Assembly: GCF_000149955.1 (NCBI RefSeq)
Contig: NC_030994.1
Location: 682,001-746,000 of the forward strand
Reading direction: 5' to 3'
Source: Fusarium oxysporum f. sp. lycopersici 4287
Taxonomy: Eukaryota > Ascomycota > Sordariomycetes > Hypocreales > Nectriaceae
DNA: 64,000 nucleotides
Each line of letters opens with the position of its first letter. Position 1 is the first letter of the stretch. The notes below the pieces were generated by a model. It made no database searches, was not told the origin of the DNA, and was given only the letters and a program-made list of their open reading frames with translations. Made by a program: the position numbers and the translations under genes. Shown piece after piece: positions 44,166 through 56,189 of this stretch.

Positions 44166-46679
44166 GGTCGATTTCATGAAGGTGAGCGGGTCGGGCTATC
44201 CACTGTATGAGCCTCACTCACGACAGAGGAAGACGATGGATAATGGCAAAGTTAATGAGTTGAGAGATGATATGGTATCTTAGAAAGAGAAGTTAGAGGT
44301 TTTTAATATCTGTAATTAAAATTGTTGCTTTCAAGTTTCTTCATTCGTCAGAAGACTCTCACACCGAGCCCTGGCCGTCTTGACTCACGCCGATCTTCTC
44401 AGCCTGGTCAATGACAAATGGGTATTGCAAGTGAGTTTCCAACGCGAAATATCTGTGAAAGGCTTGCATATAATTCCTTTATGAACTCTAGCTGCCACTT
44501 ACTCTACGGGGAATATAGAATAACTTTCATCTCAACTTCGATTAAAGATTATACGTAGGAAAAGCTTGAGATTGCAAGTGCTCTACCAATAGAAAGTAGT
44601 TCCGATTTTTCTTCACGATGTCCAGCTAACCTAGACCTGAGACCAACCATAGAAATACTTATCATTTTGTCTCAAGTCACTTCAAGAGTCTGCTTTTACC
44701 TTTTCTTAGGTGAAGCGATCATACGTAAGGTAAGAATAATTTTGAGATTCTCTTATGGCATTAGATCTTTCATGGTAGTTCCTTCATTAAGCGCCCGCTG
44801 TAGGAACCATTGAGAGCCATCGGTTTACTAACAATGAACGGAGTGCTGCGGCTCACACAGTGTGCCAATCAGCTTACGGAACCCCTGTAATCACTTCTCA
44901 AACCGTCGACTTACAGCATGAAATACACTATCGATTCACAGAGGCACAGATGTGACTTATCAGCTCGTGATACCAATCACTTTAAAGATAAGCAGAGCAT
45001 TAATACAGGCTCAAGGTTTGCAACTGTCAATGGCAGAACTCTACCAGAGCATGAACAACTTGCCGTTGCATGTCTTGTGTCTCGCAAAAAGAAAGCAAAG
45101 AATGCTGGTGGCCTTGGTTTGCTGATTGGTGACCTGTAATTCAGGTTGCAATGGATCGCCACTGCATGCAAGCATGTGAGAGCAATCCATCCCTTGGTTT
45201 CAGACAACAAAAGCCCCTGTCGTCTTACGATTGGTTGCGGCACGCCAGGTAGGATTGAGTCGTTTAATCGCCGCGATATGCGCCATTAAATCAACCACTA
45301 AACAAACAGAACCCATAGCCTCAGCAGTCTGCTAAATGTTAAATTCAGCCGAGACCGTCGAGGCCGGCGTCACGATAGCAACAAGACTTTTGAGTTGAGT
45401 CGAGAGAGCCGCATTTGTTGATATCCTTCGCTATTTTCCGGTTCAATAATGTCGCATCGAATCCTGGTCTGCTTGCGTTTGTCCTCAAATCGAATGTCTT
45501 AGGGGTTCAGAGCCACCAAGACCCTAGCAAAGACCAGATAAGCCCACCTCGACCATCCCTGCCACCTCGCGTGAGCCGCACCATTAACAACTTTGAGCGG
45601 CCGCTTGATGATGGGCGGAATGTCTGTTTATGGAGGTCACGATAGTTGCATGTTGGTCTGGAATCAAGTAAGCCACTCTGTCCTTACGCCATATTGTTTC
45701 ACAAGATCTTTCGGCCAAGAGAAAGCGGCTGTGTAAGCAGATATGCCCATCATTAATTCCCCAGGCAGAGGCTCTGGGCCCTGCGAGCTTGACGTCAACG
45801 GCTGGTTCACGGACAGGCGGGGCGGGAACAGCGTCCACTTGCCGCTTCGGGGTGATGGTGTCTTCCCCGCAAATGGACGACGAGCAGTGGGTCTGGCTTC
45901 TGTAGTCACGGTTCGTTACAACGGCTGTATGGCCTGAATACTGTACTTTACTGCCTAAGGTGTCTAAGACAGAGCAATGCCTTAAACCGTCAGCAAGTTG
46001 AGACACGCTTGCGGCGCTTGGTAAGCTCTACCTTCAACCGGGTTGTGGGCTGAAGTCTCTGAGTGAATCTGGATACAATGCACGGAGTAAGAAGACACAA
46101 GAGGCCTTCAACACGAGTCACAACTGTCAGTCGTGCTACAGTTTCACAGCGTCACCAAACAAGCCCCTCCTCTAGCTCTAGCTCTTTCACAATCATCAAT
46201 CCAGTTGTATCTCGCCTTACACTGGCTGTTTCTCTTCATGTCCCCTCTTTTTCTTAGGCCATGTCCTCTCCACTCCCCCAACTTTACAGGGTCCCCACTT
46301 CATTTAGTGCCTTCCCCCGGGCGGTCTTTATTGAACCGCAGGCCGTCCCTGACCAGACAAGGCCCCATCGCGTGTCGTCGTTCGTCGTTCGTCGTTTCCG
46401 TTCCGTCCATCCAGTGTGTTTTAAGGTCTTGGGTTCCCCTCATGTAGCTCGTCATCTTTTCTCTTCATTCTCCAGTTTCACATTATTCACATTCAGTTTA
46501 CAGAATTTTACGCTCGCGTTCAATACATTCTCACCGTGTTAGTCACTACTGTCTCACTTCCAGAACCAACGGCTTCGGTTTCCAGCCTTACATCACGTAC
46601 CGTGCCTTTTGAACTGTTCCAATAGCAGCCCCGGGCTTGTTACCTGGGTGCTCGCCCTCAATCATCCTTACTTGTATAC
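44166..46679. other. Large intergenic region, no supported gene
   Basis: About 2.5 kb between ltn1 and the repeat protein. Open stretches near 44918-45139 and 45584-46006 lack any recognisable domain, splice pattern or start context. From about 46100 the plus strand becomes C/T-rich, as in long fungal 5' leaders, and probably belongs to the mRNA of the gene at 46802. Confidence 0.5.
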
Positions 46680-46778
46680 GTAAGTTTATAGCATCTGCAA
46701 CATGTCTGGCATTCGCAACTAGCACGTGTTCCAAGATTGACTCACTTACACAGTACTGACATTAACCATCTCTTCTAG
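46680..46778 (+). other. Probable intron in the 5' leader
   Basis: GTAAGTTTATAG at 46680 is a strong donor, TACTGACATTAAC a branch site and TCTTCTAG at 46771-46778 an acceptor, 23 bp before the ATG at 46802. The 99-nt intron lies entirely in the leader. Confidence 0.55.
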
Positions 46779-46801
46779 GTCATCCATAGCTCTACTACAC
46801 C

Positions 46802-49800
46802 ATGCTAGCGGCAACACGCATCTGGACAAGTGAACGACTTGTTCAGTCTCGCACTGGCACAGCGAATGTTCTACGTTCTACCGTTTCGTTACAATCGAAA
46901 TGCGAGCAATGCAGACACTATTCCCCCGCCGTGTCATCTTCGACCTCTTCTGAGTTCCGTAATGGACGTCGACGTGGTTCAGTCAGGTTCCAGCAACCTA
47001 CATCGTTGGGTCGCAGCATTTCTTGGGACACCAAGTCCAAAGCTTCTGCCAAGAAGGATGCAAAAGGCTTCAATCGATCTGTCGATCCTTCAAAGTTTAC
47101 TACCATTGATCAAGTAGCGGCCTGGGCGGGTGACTTATTTGGTATCCGACCAGGAGCGAATATCGAAGATGTGGAGCGAAGTGCTATTGAGCACTTGTTT
47201 CGAAGCGATAGCAAGGCCAACATTCGCAAGGCTACTTTGACCAATGCTCACCACTTCAGCCGCGCAAGTGCAAGTGCGGAAAGCTCGAAAGATACTCTCT
47301 TCTCTGCTGTTCACGGACAAGATGCTACTTTCATTGATCCTATAACAAACCGCCGGGTGTCAAAGTCTACAACGGCCGGAACAGAAGCTCGATACGATGC
47401 CCAGCGAGACTACAAGCCGACTGACTTCGTTGATGTGTCTGTAGAGGCCGACTCGACTCCCAAGTATAACGACTTGGACAAGTACAAGCCTACCATCGAC
47501 ACTGAGACTAGCCAGCCAGATCAACCTAAGTACGACGATCTTGACAAGTATGAACCAGTAATAGATGAGAGGTCTCAAGAGAAGTTTACCGAATACGATG
47601 ATTTGGACAAATATGGCCCTGTCAAGTACAATGAGCCTGATGGAAAGCGACCTACTACGGCCGAAGAGGATTCCAAGCAGTACAAAGATCTTGACAAGTA
47701 CTCCTCTGCGAACCTGGACGACCCTCTAGTCAAACGTCAATTGACCGCTGAAGAGAAATCCAAGGTCTATGATGATTTGGATCAGTACAAGCCCGTTTAC
47801 CACAACGAGCCTGATGGCAAAAGACCACAGTCTGCTGAGGAACTGTCCAAGAACTACGACGATCTGCATATGTACAACAAGGGTGTGTATTGGAATGAGC
47901 CCGATGGCCTGCGCGAGCCCACGCCAGAGGAGCTTTCCAAGAACTACAAAGACCTTCATATGTATGGGCCAGTTGCATGGAATGAGCCCGACGGTCTGCG
48001 TCGTCTGACACCCGAGGAGGAATCCAAGCAGTACAAGGATCTGGATCATTACGCAGATCCTTTTGAAGCCAGTAAGTCGGTTTTGAAGGCCCATGAGAAG
48101 GCGCAGATGGATCGCACTATGCGAGGCAAGCCCTTAGCCCCGAAGGTCGATGCTCCCGTCGAGGACTTTGCAAGCAAGTATGATGACCTTCACAAGTATG
48201 GTCCATACCACTGGAACGAGCCCGATGGTCTCAGAGAGCCTACCCCAGAGGAGTTGTCCAAGAACTATGACGACCTTCATTTATACGGTGGTGTCTTTAA
48301 GTGGAATGAGCCTGATGGCTTGCGACCCCTGACGGCAGAGGAGAAGTCAAAGCGTTACACAGACGTTCATAAGTACGCTGCTCGTGACTTGTCACCGCCT
48401 GTCGAGCGAGTACATCCCGAAGAGGCTTCCAAGGTGTACAATGATCTCCCCGCCTACCGCAAATTCGAGAATGCGGATGACCCAGCACCACGTATCCACC
48501 CCGAAATTGCTTCGAAGAAGTATACCGATTTGGGTGCGTATAACTCTTTCGAGAACGGCGACCCCCAGACGGAGCGTGTTCACCCGGAAGTAGCATCAAA
48601 GCAGTACAGGGATCTACACAAGTATCCATCAGCTGGCTTTGACGATATCATTCAGGCGGTGCATCCTGAGGTGTTGAGCAAGAATTACACAGATCTTGGC
48701 AGTTACAGGCACTCGGACTTTGCTTCCCAGGCTCAGGGCTATCCTGTTCAGCCCGAGGACGCCTCCAAGGTCTTCCAGGACCTACGCAAGTACACAGGAG
48801 TTCGTCCCAACGAACCCACCGGCAAGATGTCGGTCCCTCTGGATGAAGTCGCCCGCGGCCTCCGAGAGTTCGATTCCAAGGCAGGTTCCCAAGATTCCCC
48901 GGATTCAGCATTATATACTTATTCTCGATCCCCGAACAGGTCTTCTCCCGGCTCTACGGAAACTAATATGGACACTTCCAGCCCTGAAAGTGCCGATGTC
49001 ATCCGAGCTGCGGTCCTTCGCAGAGCTCAAGAAAGTAGTGAACGAGCCAAGAACCAAGATCTGTCTGGCAACAAAGGTCAACAGGTCAAGACGGCACATG
49101 CTTCCCGAACTTACGGGGAAACTATGTACGAGACTTTCCCTGAGGATTTTGCCAGGTCCTGGAGCAGGGACAATTCATCGTCCAAGTCGGTACTGCTTCC
49201 CCAATAACATTTCAGGAACATCATCCGTGAAAGAAAGCTCAAGTTCTATGGAAGATGTCGAGCCCGGATCTATGGACGAGAGCTTTCCTGTGGATGACAC
49301 AAGATTAAAAACGGCACTAGATCGCTATGCGGCCAAGAGAATTAAGGATCTGTATTCGCACGAGCCTCAGGGTCTGCAGACAAGTTATTCCGAAGAGTGT
49401 GGGCGCCCAACGATGCCTATCATGGAGAAACATTACACACCTGAAGCTAAAGAGTCTACGACAAAGACATCAGAGATGCCCAACATGGCCTCATACAAAA
49501 TTGTCGCTTTTGACCCAGTTTCGAGGGTGATGAGCGTGGCCGAAGCCAATTCCGCAGTCGGCGCTAGTGACAGGCCAATGCCTATTCCTGATGCTCTTGT
49601 CAAGCTGGTGGACCCTGCCAAGTTTCTACCTTACTTCAAATCACTTCAGGAGGAAGGCTACGAAGTAGTGTCGGGCAGCGGGCAGATGTTGATCTTTCGC
49701 AAAATGCAGTCAGCCGATGAAATGGTTAGTCAGGGTGGAAACTCTCCCACCTCTGACAGCATTTACAGGATTTGGACTGACAGTCATTGCAAAAGATCTA

Positions 49801-49976
49801 AGCGGTTCTCAGCTCGGCGATGGACGAATTCTAAGACGAAGAAGTCGACCAAGAAGAGAAGCATTGGGCGCAAGATTCTGGTGGGAACTGGTGTAGTTGC
49901 AGGTTCTGTCTATGCGGTGGCCTTTTTGACGAAGTCTTCAAGTATTAGGAATTCTGATGTGAAGCCGCAGAACTAG
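46802..49976 (+). CDS. Long repeat protein, probably mitochondrial, function unknown
   Basis: The N-terminus MLAATRIWTSERLVQSRTGT is basic and lacks acidic residues apart from one, like a mitochondrial presequence. Residues 220-675 hold sixteen units built on Y-x-D-L-x2-Y, usually followed by NEPDGLREPTPEELSKN-like sequence. The C-terminal part has SYKIVAFDPVSRVMSVAEAN and PAKFLPYFKSLQEEGYEVVS, conserved in filamentous ascomycetes, and a final membrane span ILVGTGVVAGSVYAVAFL. The first frame stops at 49205-49207 and the C-terminal part is in another frame. One splice model uses 46802-49189 and 49263-49976 (73-nt intron, GTACTG donor, weak GAG acceptor) for 1033 residues. A shorter intron or a base error is also possible. 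No enzymatic motif is seen. It stands alone, facing away from ltn1. Confidence 0.7.
47461..48828 (+). repeat. Sixteen degenerate coding repeats (about 28-30 codons each)
   Basis: Each unit contains Y-x-D-L-x2-Y; the best form is YDDLHMYNKGVYWNEPDGL followed by REPTPEELSKN. The first units are shorter and the last ones replace NEPDG by HPE (RVHPEVASKQYRDLHKY). Divergence is high at protein level, so this is an old expansion. Confidence 0.85.
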
Positions 49977-50458
49977 AGGATACGGGATACGGAATTGGCT
50001 CGAACGACACTGCCTTATATGTTGAAGGATGGGAGTTTTGCAAAGGTTCACTTTTGAGGAATATGGTGGGGGATTTCTTTGGAGTTTGGTATTGGGATTG
50101 CAGCGATTGGGCTTGAGGATGTCTCAGCCATCCCCAGCGTTTATGATATGATAGCCTGTTTTCTTTGTTGGAAGTTTACATGTGGGACGCATTCAGCGGA
50201 GCATGATAACACGGAGCTACGGAGTCAAGATACCTCGGCACATCAATTTGCAACATTCGATAGCCACGATTACAATGACATTCGTTTATTATAAGTTATT
50301 AAGCAATCGTGTTCATTCTTGGGCTGTTCCTCTTGGTAGCCAATCTGTAGTGTACAATGTCCGTGACCTTTTTGCATCCTTGTGTTTTCCATGCCCATTC
50401 CATTAATCGTTCCGTACAATTACAATTTCCCTTTTGTCCTTATTTTGTCATTATTGAT

Positions 50459-50752
50459 CTAAGAGCCCTCTCGCTCTGTAAATCCAGGACCTGTAGCGAC
50501 CTGCCCAATCTTGTTCATATGCATCTCATGCTTCTGCTCCTCTGGACTCCAGCTCTGTCGTCGCTGGATCGAGGGCGTCCAGCTATTCGTGTGGCGCATG
50601 CATCGGTCGGCGCCGGCTTGGGCGGATGGAGAAGTTGGAGCTGCAGATGACGAAGTCAGCTTGTGCAGAATTGGAAGCGTGTAGCTGTGCTGTGTACCTT
50701 CTGAGGGAGGGGTTGTGTGGGATGTTGAGATTGCTGTTGGTTGGCGGTCCAT
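50459..50752 (-). CDS. Small conserved fungal protein of unknown function (97 aa)
   Basis: A single frame from ATG at 50752. The first 60 residues are Ser/Thr/Pro-rich and likely disordered. The C-terminal part RRQSWSPEEQKHEMHMNKIG followed by GPGFTEREGS looks like a short conserved motif seen in small fungal proteins (R-R-Q-S-W-x3-[DE]-x-K-H, then GFTE). That resemblance is from memory and not verified. No signal peptide, membrane span or cysteines. The gene is alone in a long intergenic stretch. The motif at the very end argues that the frame is real although the length is small. Confidence 0.5.
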   Translation of the reverse strand: MDRQPTAISTSHTTPPSEGTQHSYTLPILHKLTSSSAAPTSPSAQAGADRCMRHTNSWTPSIQRRQSWSPEEQKHEMHMNKIGQVATGPGFTEREGS

Positions 50753-52021
50753 TGTGAACGATGGTATTATATTGAAGAATTGGGTTGTAGGTTTGATGTT
50801 GTGATGACGATGAGGTGAATGTTGATATAGAGGTTTGTTGGTATGTGAGTTGCTGTAGCTTCAATCAGTATGTCTTATATCCCAAACCTTCAGCGCACTT
50901 ACCCTCAATAACAATAAAGTCAATTGATAGCTCAAGTTATGGTAGTCAAGTTTAACTTTCTTACTTGCAGCTTCCTTTGAATCAGGACCTCGTTGTCATA
51001 TTTATACACGTTTTCTTCCCGGAAGCATAATTATATCATAAGAGAACCCCCTCTTCAGCTCGACCCCTACAAGCGTGATTCCTAGCATTCATTTGGTGAC
51101 TGATTGGACCCAAGCGTTGATGATTGGGGATACGGATGTAGATGATTGGATGTGGCGAATTGAATGGCCTGATACATAAAGTGACGCTGAGGCGTGATTA
51201 TCTCGGGCTTTTAGAGTTTGCACTCTCCATGATGGACGAAATCGGACCTCGGGATTTGGGGAGTCGTGTGATGGTGGATATAATGCTGTGATAATAACAA
51301 TCAATGCGGTGATAAGCGATCAATGTAGTGCTTCACAGATATACCACTGTGATTTATAAGTATTCTTGGGTTGTATCATTGAATATGCACCTGTCTTTAT
51401 TCGGCATTGTTTCTACAGGTTGATCTGCCTGGGTAAAGAGAGAAATTGAGGTTTGGAGTTACATCAAATGCATGTGGCATTCTCCGGGGTACCCCAATGC
51501 AATGTGCCCCGGGTTAAAGGGCTACAGGCCTCGTTCGTTGGTGGAATCATGCACGTAAAAGTCGAGACTCTCACTTGACCTCGTGATGCTCATCAGATCA
51601 TCCACCAACTATATGACCTTCTCACATAAGCAACCAATCGTCGTAATTCAACAGGTTAATTGGTGATATTCCATTGCTTTGCTCTGATACAACATACCAT
51701 ACACACATTAAAAACAAGTACAAGAATACGCTACCCCAAACCCTTTCCTTTCTATATGCTCAACAAGGCATATCTCGGTCCCTTTTTTGTTAAGCCCTTC
51801 CAACTCCATCATGCAGAAATAAAATAAACTAAGACGCCGATGCTATGCAGTTTGCGAAACATGAGAGCCGTCATGGACAAGAAATGTAAAAATAAAACAT
51901 GGAAATGATAAAGGGGGTATACAGCAAAAACACAGACATCCACCGTTGAACAGGAAACTTTGAGATTCATGTAGTCATCTCTCGGAGCGAAGAATCGTAT
52001 GTACGTGAAAAGACGGGTGGA
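50753..52021. other. Intergenic; contains GC-rich palindrome
   Basis: No gene supported. At 51486-51495 lies the perfect palindrome GGGGTACCCC inside CCGGGGTACCCC, with CCCCGGG at 51507-51513; CCGGGG and CCCCGG fit the SYGGRG consensus of the carbon repressor CreA. The last 300 bp are the 3' flank of the FHA gene. Confidence 0.5.
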
Positions 52022-53641
52022 TCAAGGAGTCTTGGGACGCTTCCAGTAGTATTGCTATTATACAGCGTAAGTTTGAGTGCATATTGTAAAGTCAAGAATA
52101 TTACAAACCTTGTGTTGCTTGCGACAAGCGCGGAGACTGGGCTTGCGAAGACCATCGACGACTGCGGCGCGACGTTGCTGGTCATCGTCTTCCTCCGGTA
52201 CGTAGTAGTACTCGCTCTCAAGGGGCTTGCCAGCTGCATCCTTGCCCTGACGCTTGATGATACCAATGCAGGGTGTACTCTCGATAACATCGCGAAGATC
52301 GTCCTTGGAAATGTCTCGCTTCTCCTCGGAGGGGAGGTGGGCCATGATGGTGGACAGAGGAGTAGAGGACAAACGCGAGAAAGCGAGCTGGTTGATGACA
52401 TGGTTACCAACAGCAGGGTGGGACTCAAAGGACATCCTGAAGATCTCCGGAGTCGGAGAAGACATTCGAGGAGGAGACGAGAGTGGAGACTCGGTTCTGG
52501 CCTGCTGCTTGCGAGGAGACTGAGGAGGAGCAGGAATCTGACGAGGAGCGAACAGATCGGAAGCAATAGCGCTGTGGAGAGGGTTGGCACGCTTGACACC
52601 CTTGAACATCTTGGGAGACTTTGTCGTTATCGAAGCCAACCGGCAGGAAATGTCGGCGCCAAAAGGCCCGAAAGAGTGCACGATAGGATCATTCTCCTCA
52701 TCAGGGTTGTTGTCCTCACCATCACTGACCTCACTGCTGAAGCTGGCAGTCATATCGGTGCACATGCTGACATTGATGTTAGTAGGATCATGCCTGTGCT
52801 CAGGGAGCTCAGGCTCAGCATCGTCTTCGTAGATTTCAATGTCACGCTGTCCGGGGAGCAGAGCCTGGAGGCGGCGGGAGCTAGAGAGACTAGCAGGCGT
52901 GGGGCTCTCGGGAGAAGCAATACGAGAAGCGCGACGAGGAGGGGAAGACTGGAGAATGGCCTGGGCACGAGCCTGGCAGGGAGGAGAATCCCAAGTGGTG
53001 TCGGAGAGATGATCAAGAGCCCGCTTGGGCCATTGGACGAGAACACGCGAGTTTTGCACATCAATTATGATCTCGGAGCCCTCTGTTTCACTGGTGAAGC
53101 TATCGCCCTTGTACAGCTCCCAAGTACGACCCTGGCTATGCAACTTGAGACCATTCCAGCCATTGCAGACGATTTCAATCTTGCTGGGCTCAAGCGGGCT
53201 CGCAGCAGCGACGAAGCGAGCCTTTACGTGGACGCGGGAGACGAGGCGGTCAGCGGAGATCTGGTAGTGTGACGAGTTTGACGATCGACCCATGATGAGG
53301 GTCTCGCCGTTTTCCGAGAGTTCGACAGCGGGGACGGCAACGAGCGGGGCACGCTCGGAAGCGGTAGCGGACCGTTGAGGCGGGGAACTCGAGAGGATAC
53401 CTGTACTCGACGTAGGGACAGGAGTAGGATATTTGAGGTGAGCTCGGGACGAGGAACGGCCAGAACCGAGATTTTGTCGCTTCACGGGTCGAGGGAGGTT
53501 TGGAGATGATGAGAGCGGCTCAAAGGGCGGGAGGAGACTCGGCGCTGAACGCTTGGAGCCGGCGAGGGAGTAGGGCTTCATTGTTGGTAGTGTTGGTTCG
53601 GCGGAGGAGCCTTTTCGAGGTGATGAGCCCAAAGAGTCCAT
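52022..53641 (-). CDS. FHA-domain protein, Tos4/Plm2-like
   Basis: Exon 1 (52109-53641) ends CRKQHK and exon 2 (52022-52054) adds QYYWKRPKTP; the 54-nt intron has GTTTGT and ATAG ends. The product is 521 residues. The N-terminus is Ser/Pro-rich with a basic RPVKRQ. The FHA domain spans about residues 100-195, with the phosphothreonine-binding features LIMGRSSNSSHYQISADRLV and SRVHVKARF, then GSEIIIDVQNSRVLVQWP. A second conserved region (EEKRDISKDDLRDVIESTPC; GIIKRQGKDAAGKPLESEYY) closes the protein and matches fungal Tos4-type proteins. Known Tos4 is a chromatin-associated, G1/S-regulated checkpoint protein that binds histone deacetylases. The upstream ACGCGT box fits such regulation. Nuclear location is inferred. 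Confidence 0.85.
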
Positions 53642-53756
53642 TTTTGCGTTTTTTTGGTCCTTCTGCAGGAGTTGTATTCGGCTCGTGGTGTTGTAGATCG
53701 AGAATCGAGGTCGGACTGGATCGCGTCCAGAGACGAAGGAGACGAGACCAGGTAAC

Positions 53757-53762
53757 ACGCGT
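53757..53762. promoter_or_regulatory. MCB-type box ACGCGT upstream of the FHA gene
   Basis: A perfect ACGCGT lies 116 bp before the start codon. Further CGCG-containing sites (ACGCGGG, GGGCGCGTTG, GACGCGCTG) occur at 54124-54333. ACGCGT is the binding site of the MBF complex that drives G1/S genes in fungi; yeast TOS4 is such a target. Confidence 0.55.
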
Positions 53763-54392
53763 AAAGTGCAAACGTCAATCTCGCTCAGAATTCGAAATCA
53801 AGATCGAATTTTTCTTTTCCCACCAATTTTCTTCCTTATCCTTCTTAATGTCTCGCCAACAGGCGTCGTGGTAGAAGAACGATGACGACACGAAAAGCGG
53901 TCTAGTATCTCTCTCTTTAAGAAGTATACTTCCTTTTTTAAATCATAGGGTAATAAAAGAATGAATCAGATAAGTCATCGGTCCCAAAGAACTCGACCAA
54001 GCGTGAAACCTTTTTTTGTATGTAGGAAGTAGAGCGTGCAGGTGGTGGTGAGATTGTAAGAAAGGCTCTCGTGTTGGGTAGTGGGGAGGTATTTAAAGAG
54101 GCATGCTCCGCTTTGCCCTTTTAACGCGGGAAGGGTTGAACGCGGGCGCCTCGCGAGCTGTCGTGGTTTTTTGGCGTTGGCGTTTTTACAGTGGTTGAGA
54201 GCGCTGTAATTTAGTGAGCTTGATGAGAATTAGGTGCTTAACGCGGTCCTGGATGGGGGCGCGTTGAGTGGTAATGTGGGCACCCGTGTTGGTGTATCGA
54301 TAATGATGACGTTCGCTGGACGCGCTGAGTTATAGTGACTGCGTTTTAGATCCTTGCTTGACATGTTTGATGTCTCACATGTAACAATCTCC

Positions 54393-54414
54393 TTTTTTTT
54401 TTTTTTTTTTTTTT
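54393..54414. repeat. Poly-T tract (22 T)
   Basis: An uninterrupted run of 22 T residues, about 750 bp upstream of the FHA gene start. Length is likely variable in assembly and between strains. Confidence 0.95.
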
Positions 54415-55467
54415 CCCTTTCCGTATATCCCCTTTATTGCTGTCTTTAACTCAATATCTCCCTGCTTTAATTGCACGTTTTTAATACAGTTGTGAAGAAA
54501 TGCCGTTGAGATTTTAATGGGACTGTTGTTGAAAGCCAACCTCCTGTCTTGAGGTGTTCAACCTCCAATTTCTTCAACACGTCTCCACCATTGAATCCAT
54601 CGAGACTGGTCTCGCGTTTGGAGACTTGTAGACCAATCCCTTTTGATAAAAAGCATAAAAGAGTCTGGCTGGGATTACTTGCCTTGCTTTTTATTCGCTT
54701 TTGTGTTCTGTAGTTATGCAGAATATCCACCTTTGAAGATTCTTTCTAGGGTTTAGTGAGCAGCACGTCTTGGGCTTGGTTTCATGATGGGCTTGGGACC
54801 GTGTGTAAGTTTGATGTATCGCGCTTTGATATTGAGTCAATGCTGCCATGTTTCGAGATTAGATTTGACTTTAAGCCCGGCATCAGCTTCAATGGCCTAT
54901 TCGTGGTTCTGAGACTTCAATTGAGGTTGCCAGTAAACACTTGGCCAATCTATACGCCACGGAACGCCCACTCTAATCATTGACTCAGTAATACCTCCGG
55001 CAGCTATCATTCCTTGACAAATATCGTCAATCGCGTCCATGTGGCATTTGGCGAGCTCGTCAGTGGTTTATCTGGTCAGCCCTACGCCACAGATCGAGCC
55101 ACGATACGCACGTACGCGACTTGATCCATACCTTGACCGAGGTACCCTACATCATTCTTACATCATGAGAGAACTTCACAAAAGCATGTTAGAACTGGCA
55201 TCTTCAAATACAAAATGGAAATCATTGTTTTTATTTCTTTCAATTGCATCTAGGAAGACATTTTCACTATCAAATTGCAATCGTGGGCTAAATAATGAGC
55301 TTAGCTAGTTAATCAACTGAACGTTCGTGATAGCTTCACTTCTTCTCCACAAGAATGACCTTGAGCCGTAACGCTTAGCTCTCCCAGTTAAAGCCTTTCT
55401 CCTTCTCTCTTACCACACGTTCAGAGGTTAGCTCCTCGAGGTTGATGATAAATACCTTATAAAAGAG
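54415..55467. other. Intergenic, no supported gene
   Basis: Open stretches near 54467-54730 and 54756-54983 show no recognisable protein features. The region before 55468 is the 3' flank of the first MC-family gene. Confidence 0.5.
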
Positions 55468-55659
55468 TTACAGTGACATGCGTCTCTGCTTGCACTCGGA
55501 GCATTTTGAAGGATCAGCCCCCTTCTGCTTGTGCTCCACTTCTCGGCGACACTCTTTCCCCTTTTTCTTGAAGTCATCGCAGAACTTGTCGTCGAATTCG
55601 ATGTTGACACAGTGGCCGCACTTTCGACATGTTGTTGTTGTGATGAAGTTTTTACACAT
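55468..55659 (-). CDS. MC-family cysteine miniprotein 1 (63 aa)
   Basis: The protein starts MCKNFITTTTCRKCGH and has Cys at 2, 11, 14, then FCDDF, KECRRE, and SKCSECKQRR near the end. The layout M-C-x8-C-x2-C-x-H ... C ... C ... C-x2-C with a basic tail is shared with five other genes at 61.4-64.0 kb. Two C-x2-C pairs and a His suggest binding of one or two zinc ions. No signal peptide is present, so it should be intracellular, unlike secreted effectors. A palindromic TATA box (CTATATATAG, 55798-55807) lies about 140 bp upstream of the ATG, and the leader is rich in A/C/T. Function unknown. This copy is separated from the others by the 180-aa gene and the GH3 gene. Confidence 0.75.
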   Translation of the reverse strand: MCKNFITTTTCRKCGHCVNIEFDDKFCDDFKKKGKECRREVEHKQKGADPSKCSECKQRRMSL

Positions 55660-55797
55660 GTTGATCTGGTGTTAGTTGATGTTAGAAGGTGTTTGGGTCT
55701 GAAGTTGAGACGGGGATATTGATGTTGGGCTGAGTTGTTAGTAATTGTTTGAATGAAATGATGAGGTATATTGGAGTGTTCTATGGGGATAAATCGA

Positions 55798-55807
55798 CTA
55801 TATATAG
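55798..55807 (-). promoter_or_regulatory. TATA box of MC-family gene 1
   Basis: The palindrome CTATATATAG lies 139 bp upstream of the start codon, a distance like that in copy 5. Confidence 0.5.
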
Positions 55808-56189
55808 TTTCTTCAGGGATGTGATGTTATGAAGTCAATGTCATGAGGTGTCTAAGTCATCTCATACTCACTAACCACTTATTAAACATCAAGTTCAGGT
55901 TACTATGCACTGTTCTTTTGTTCAGTAATTAAACAAAGGAACTCAGGCGTAAGTTACTGTCTGCCGTTGTCATGTTCACTCATCACATATCACATAATGA
56001 ACAAAGAGTAAGTCCTGTCAGTTGAGGCTCGAAGCAATTTGTGCGTTCAATGAACAACTGATGGGATGAAATGGTCTTTGTTCTGTATCCGTCGCTGCAA
56101 ACGAACAGCTGAACGCGATATAGTCCTGATACACTGTCATCATCCCGTGTTGTCGTACCCCCAAATCCCCCATACCACATCATCAGATC

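Noticed and set aside
45584..46006. Open frames upstream of the repeat protein gene
   Set aside because: No recognisable domain, no splice-supported structure and overlapping frames on both strands.
52052..53272. Long plus-strand frame (406 codons) opposite the FHA gene
   Set aside because: Antisense shadow of the FHA coding sequence; the minus strand has clear domain motifs.
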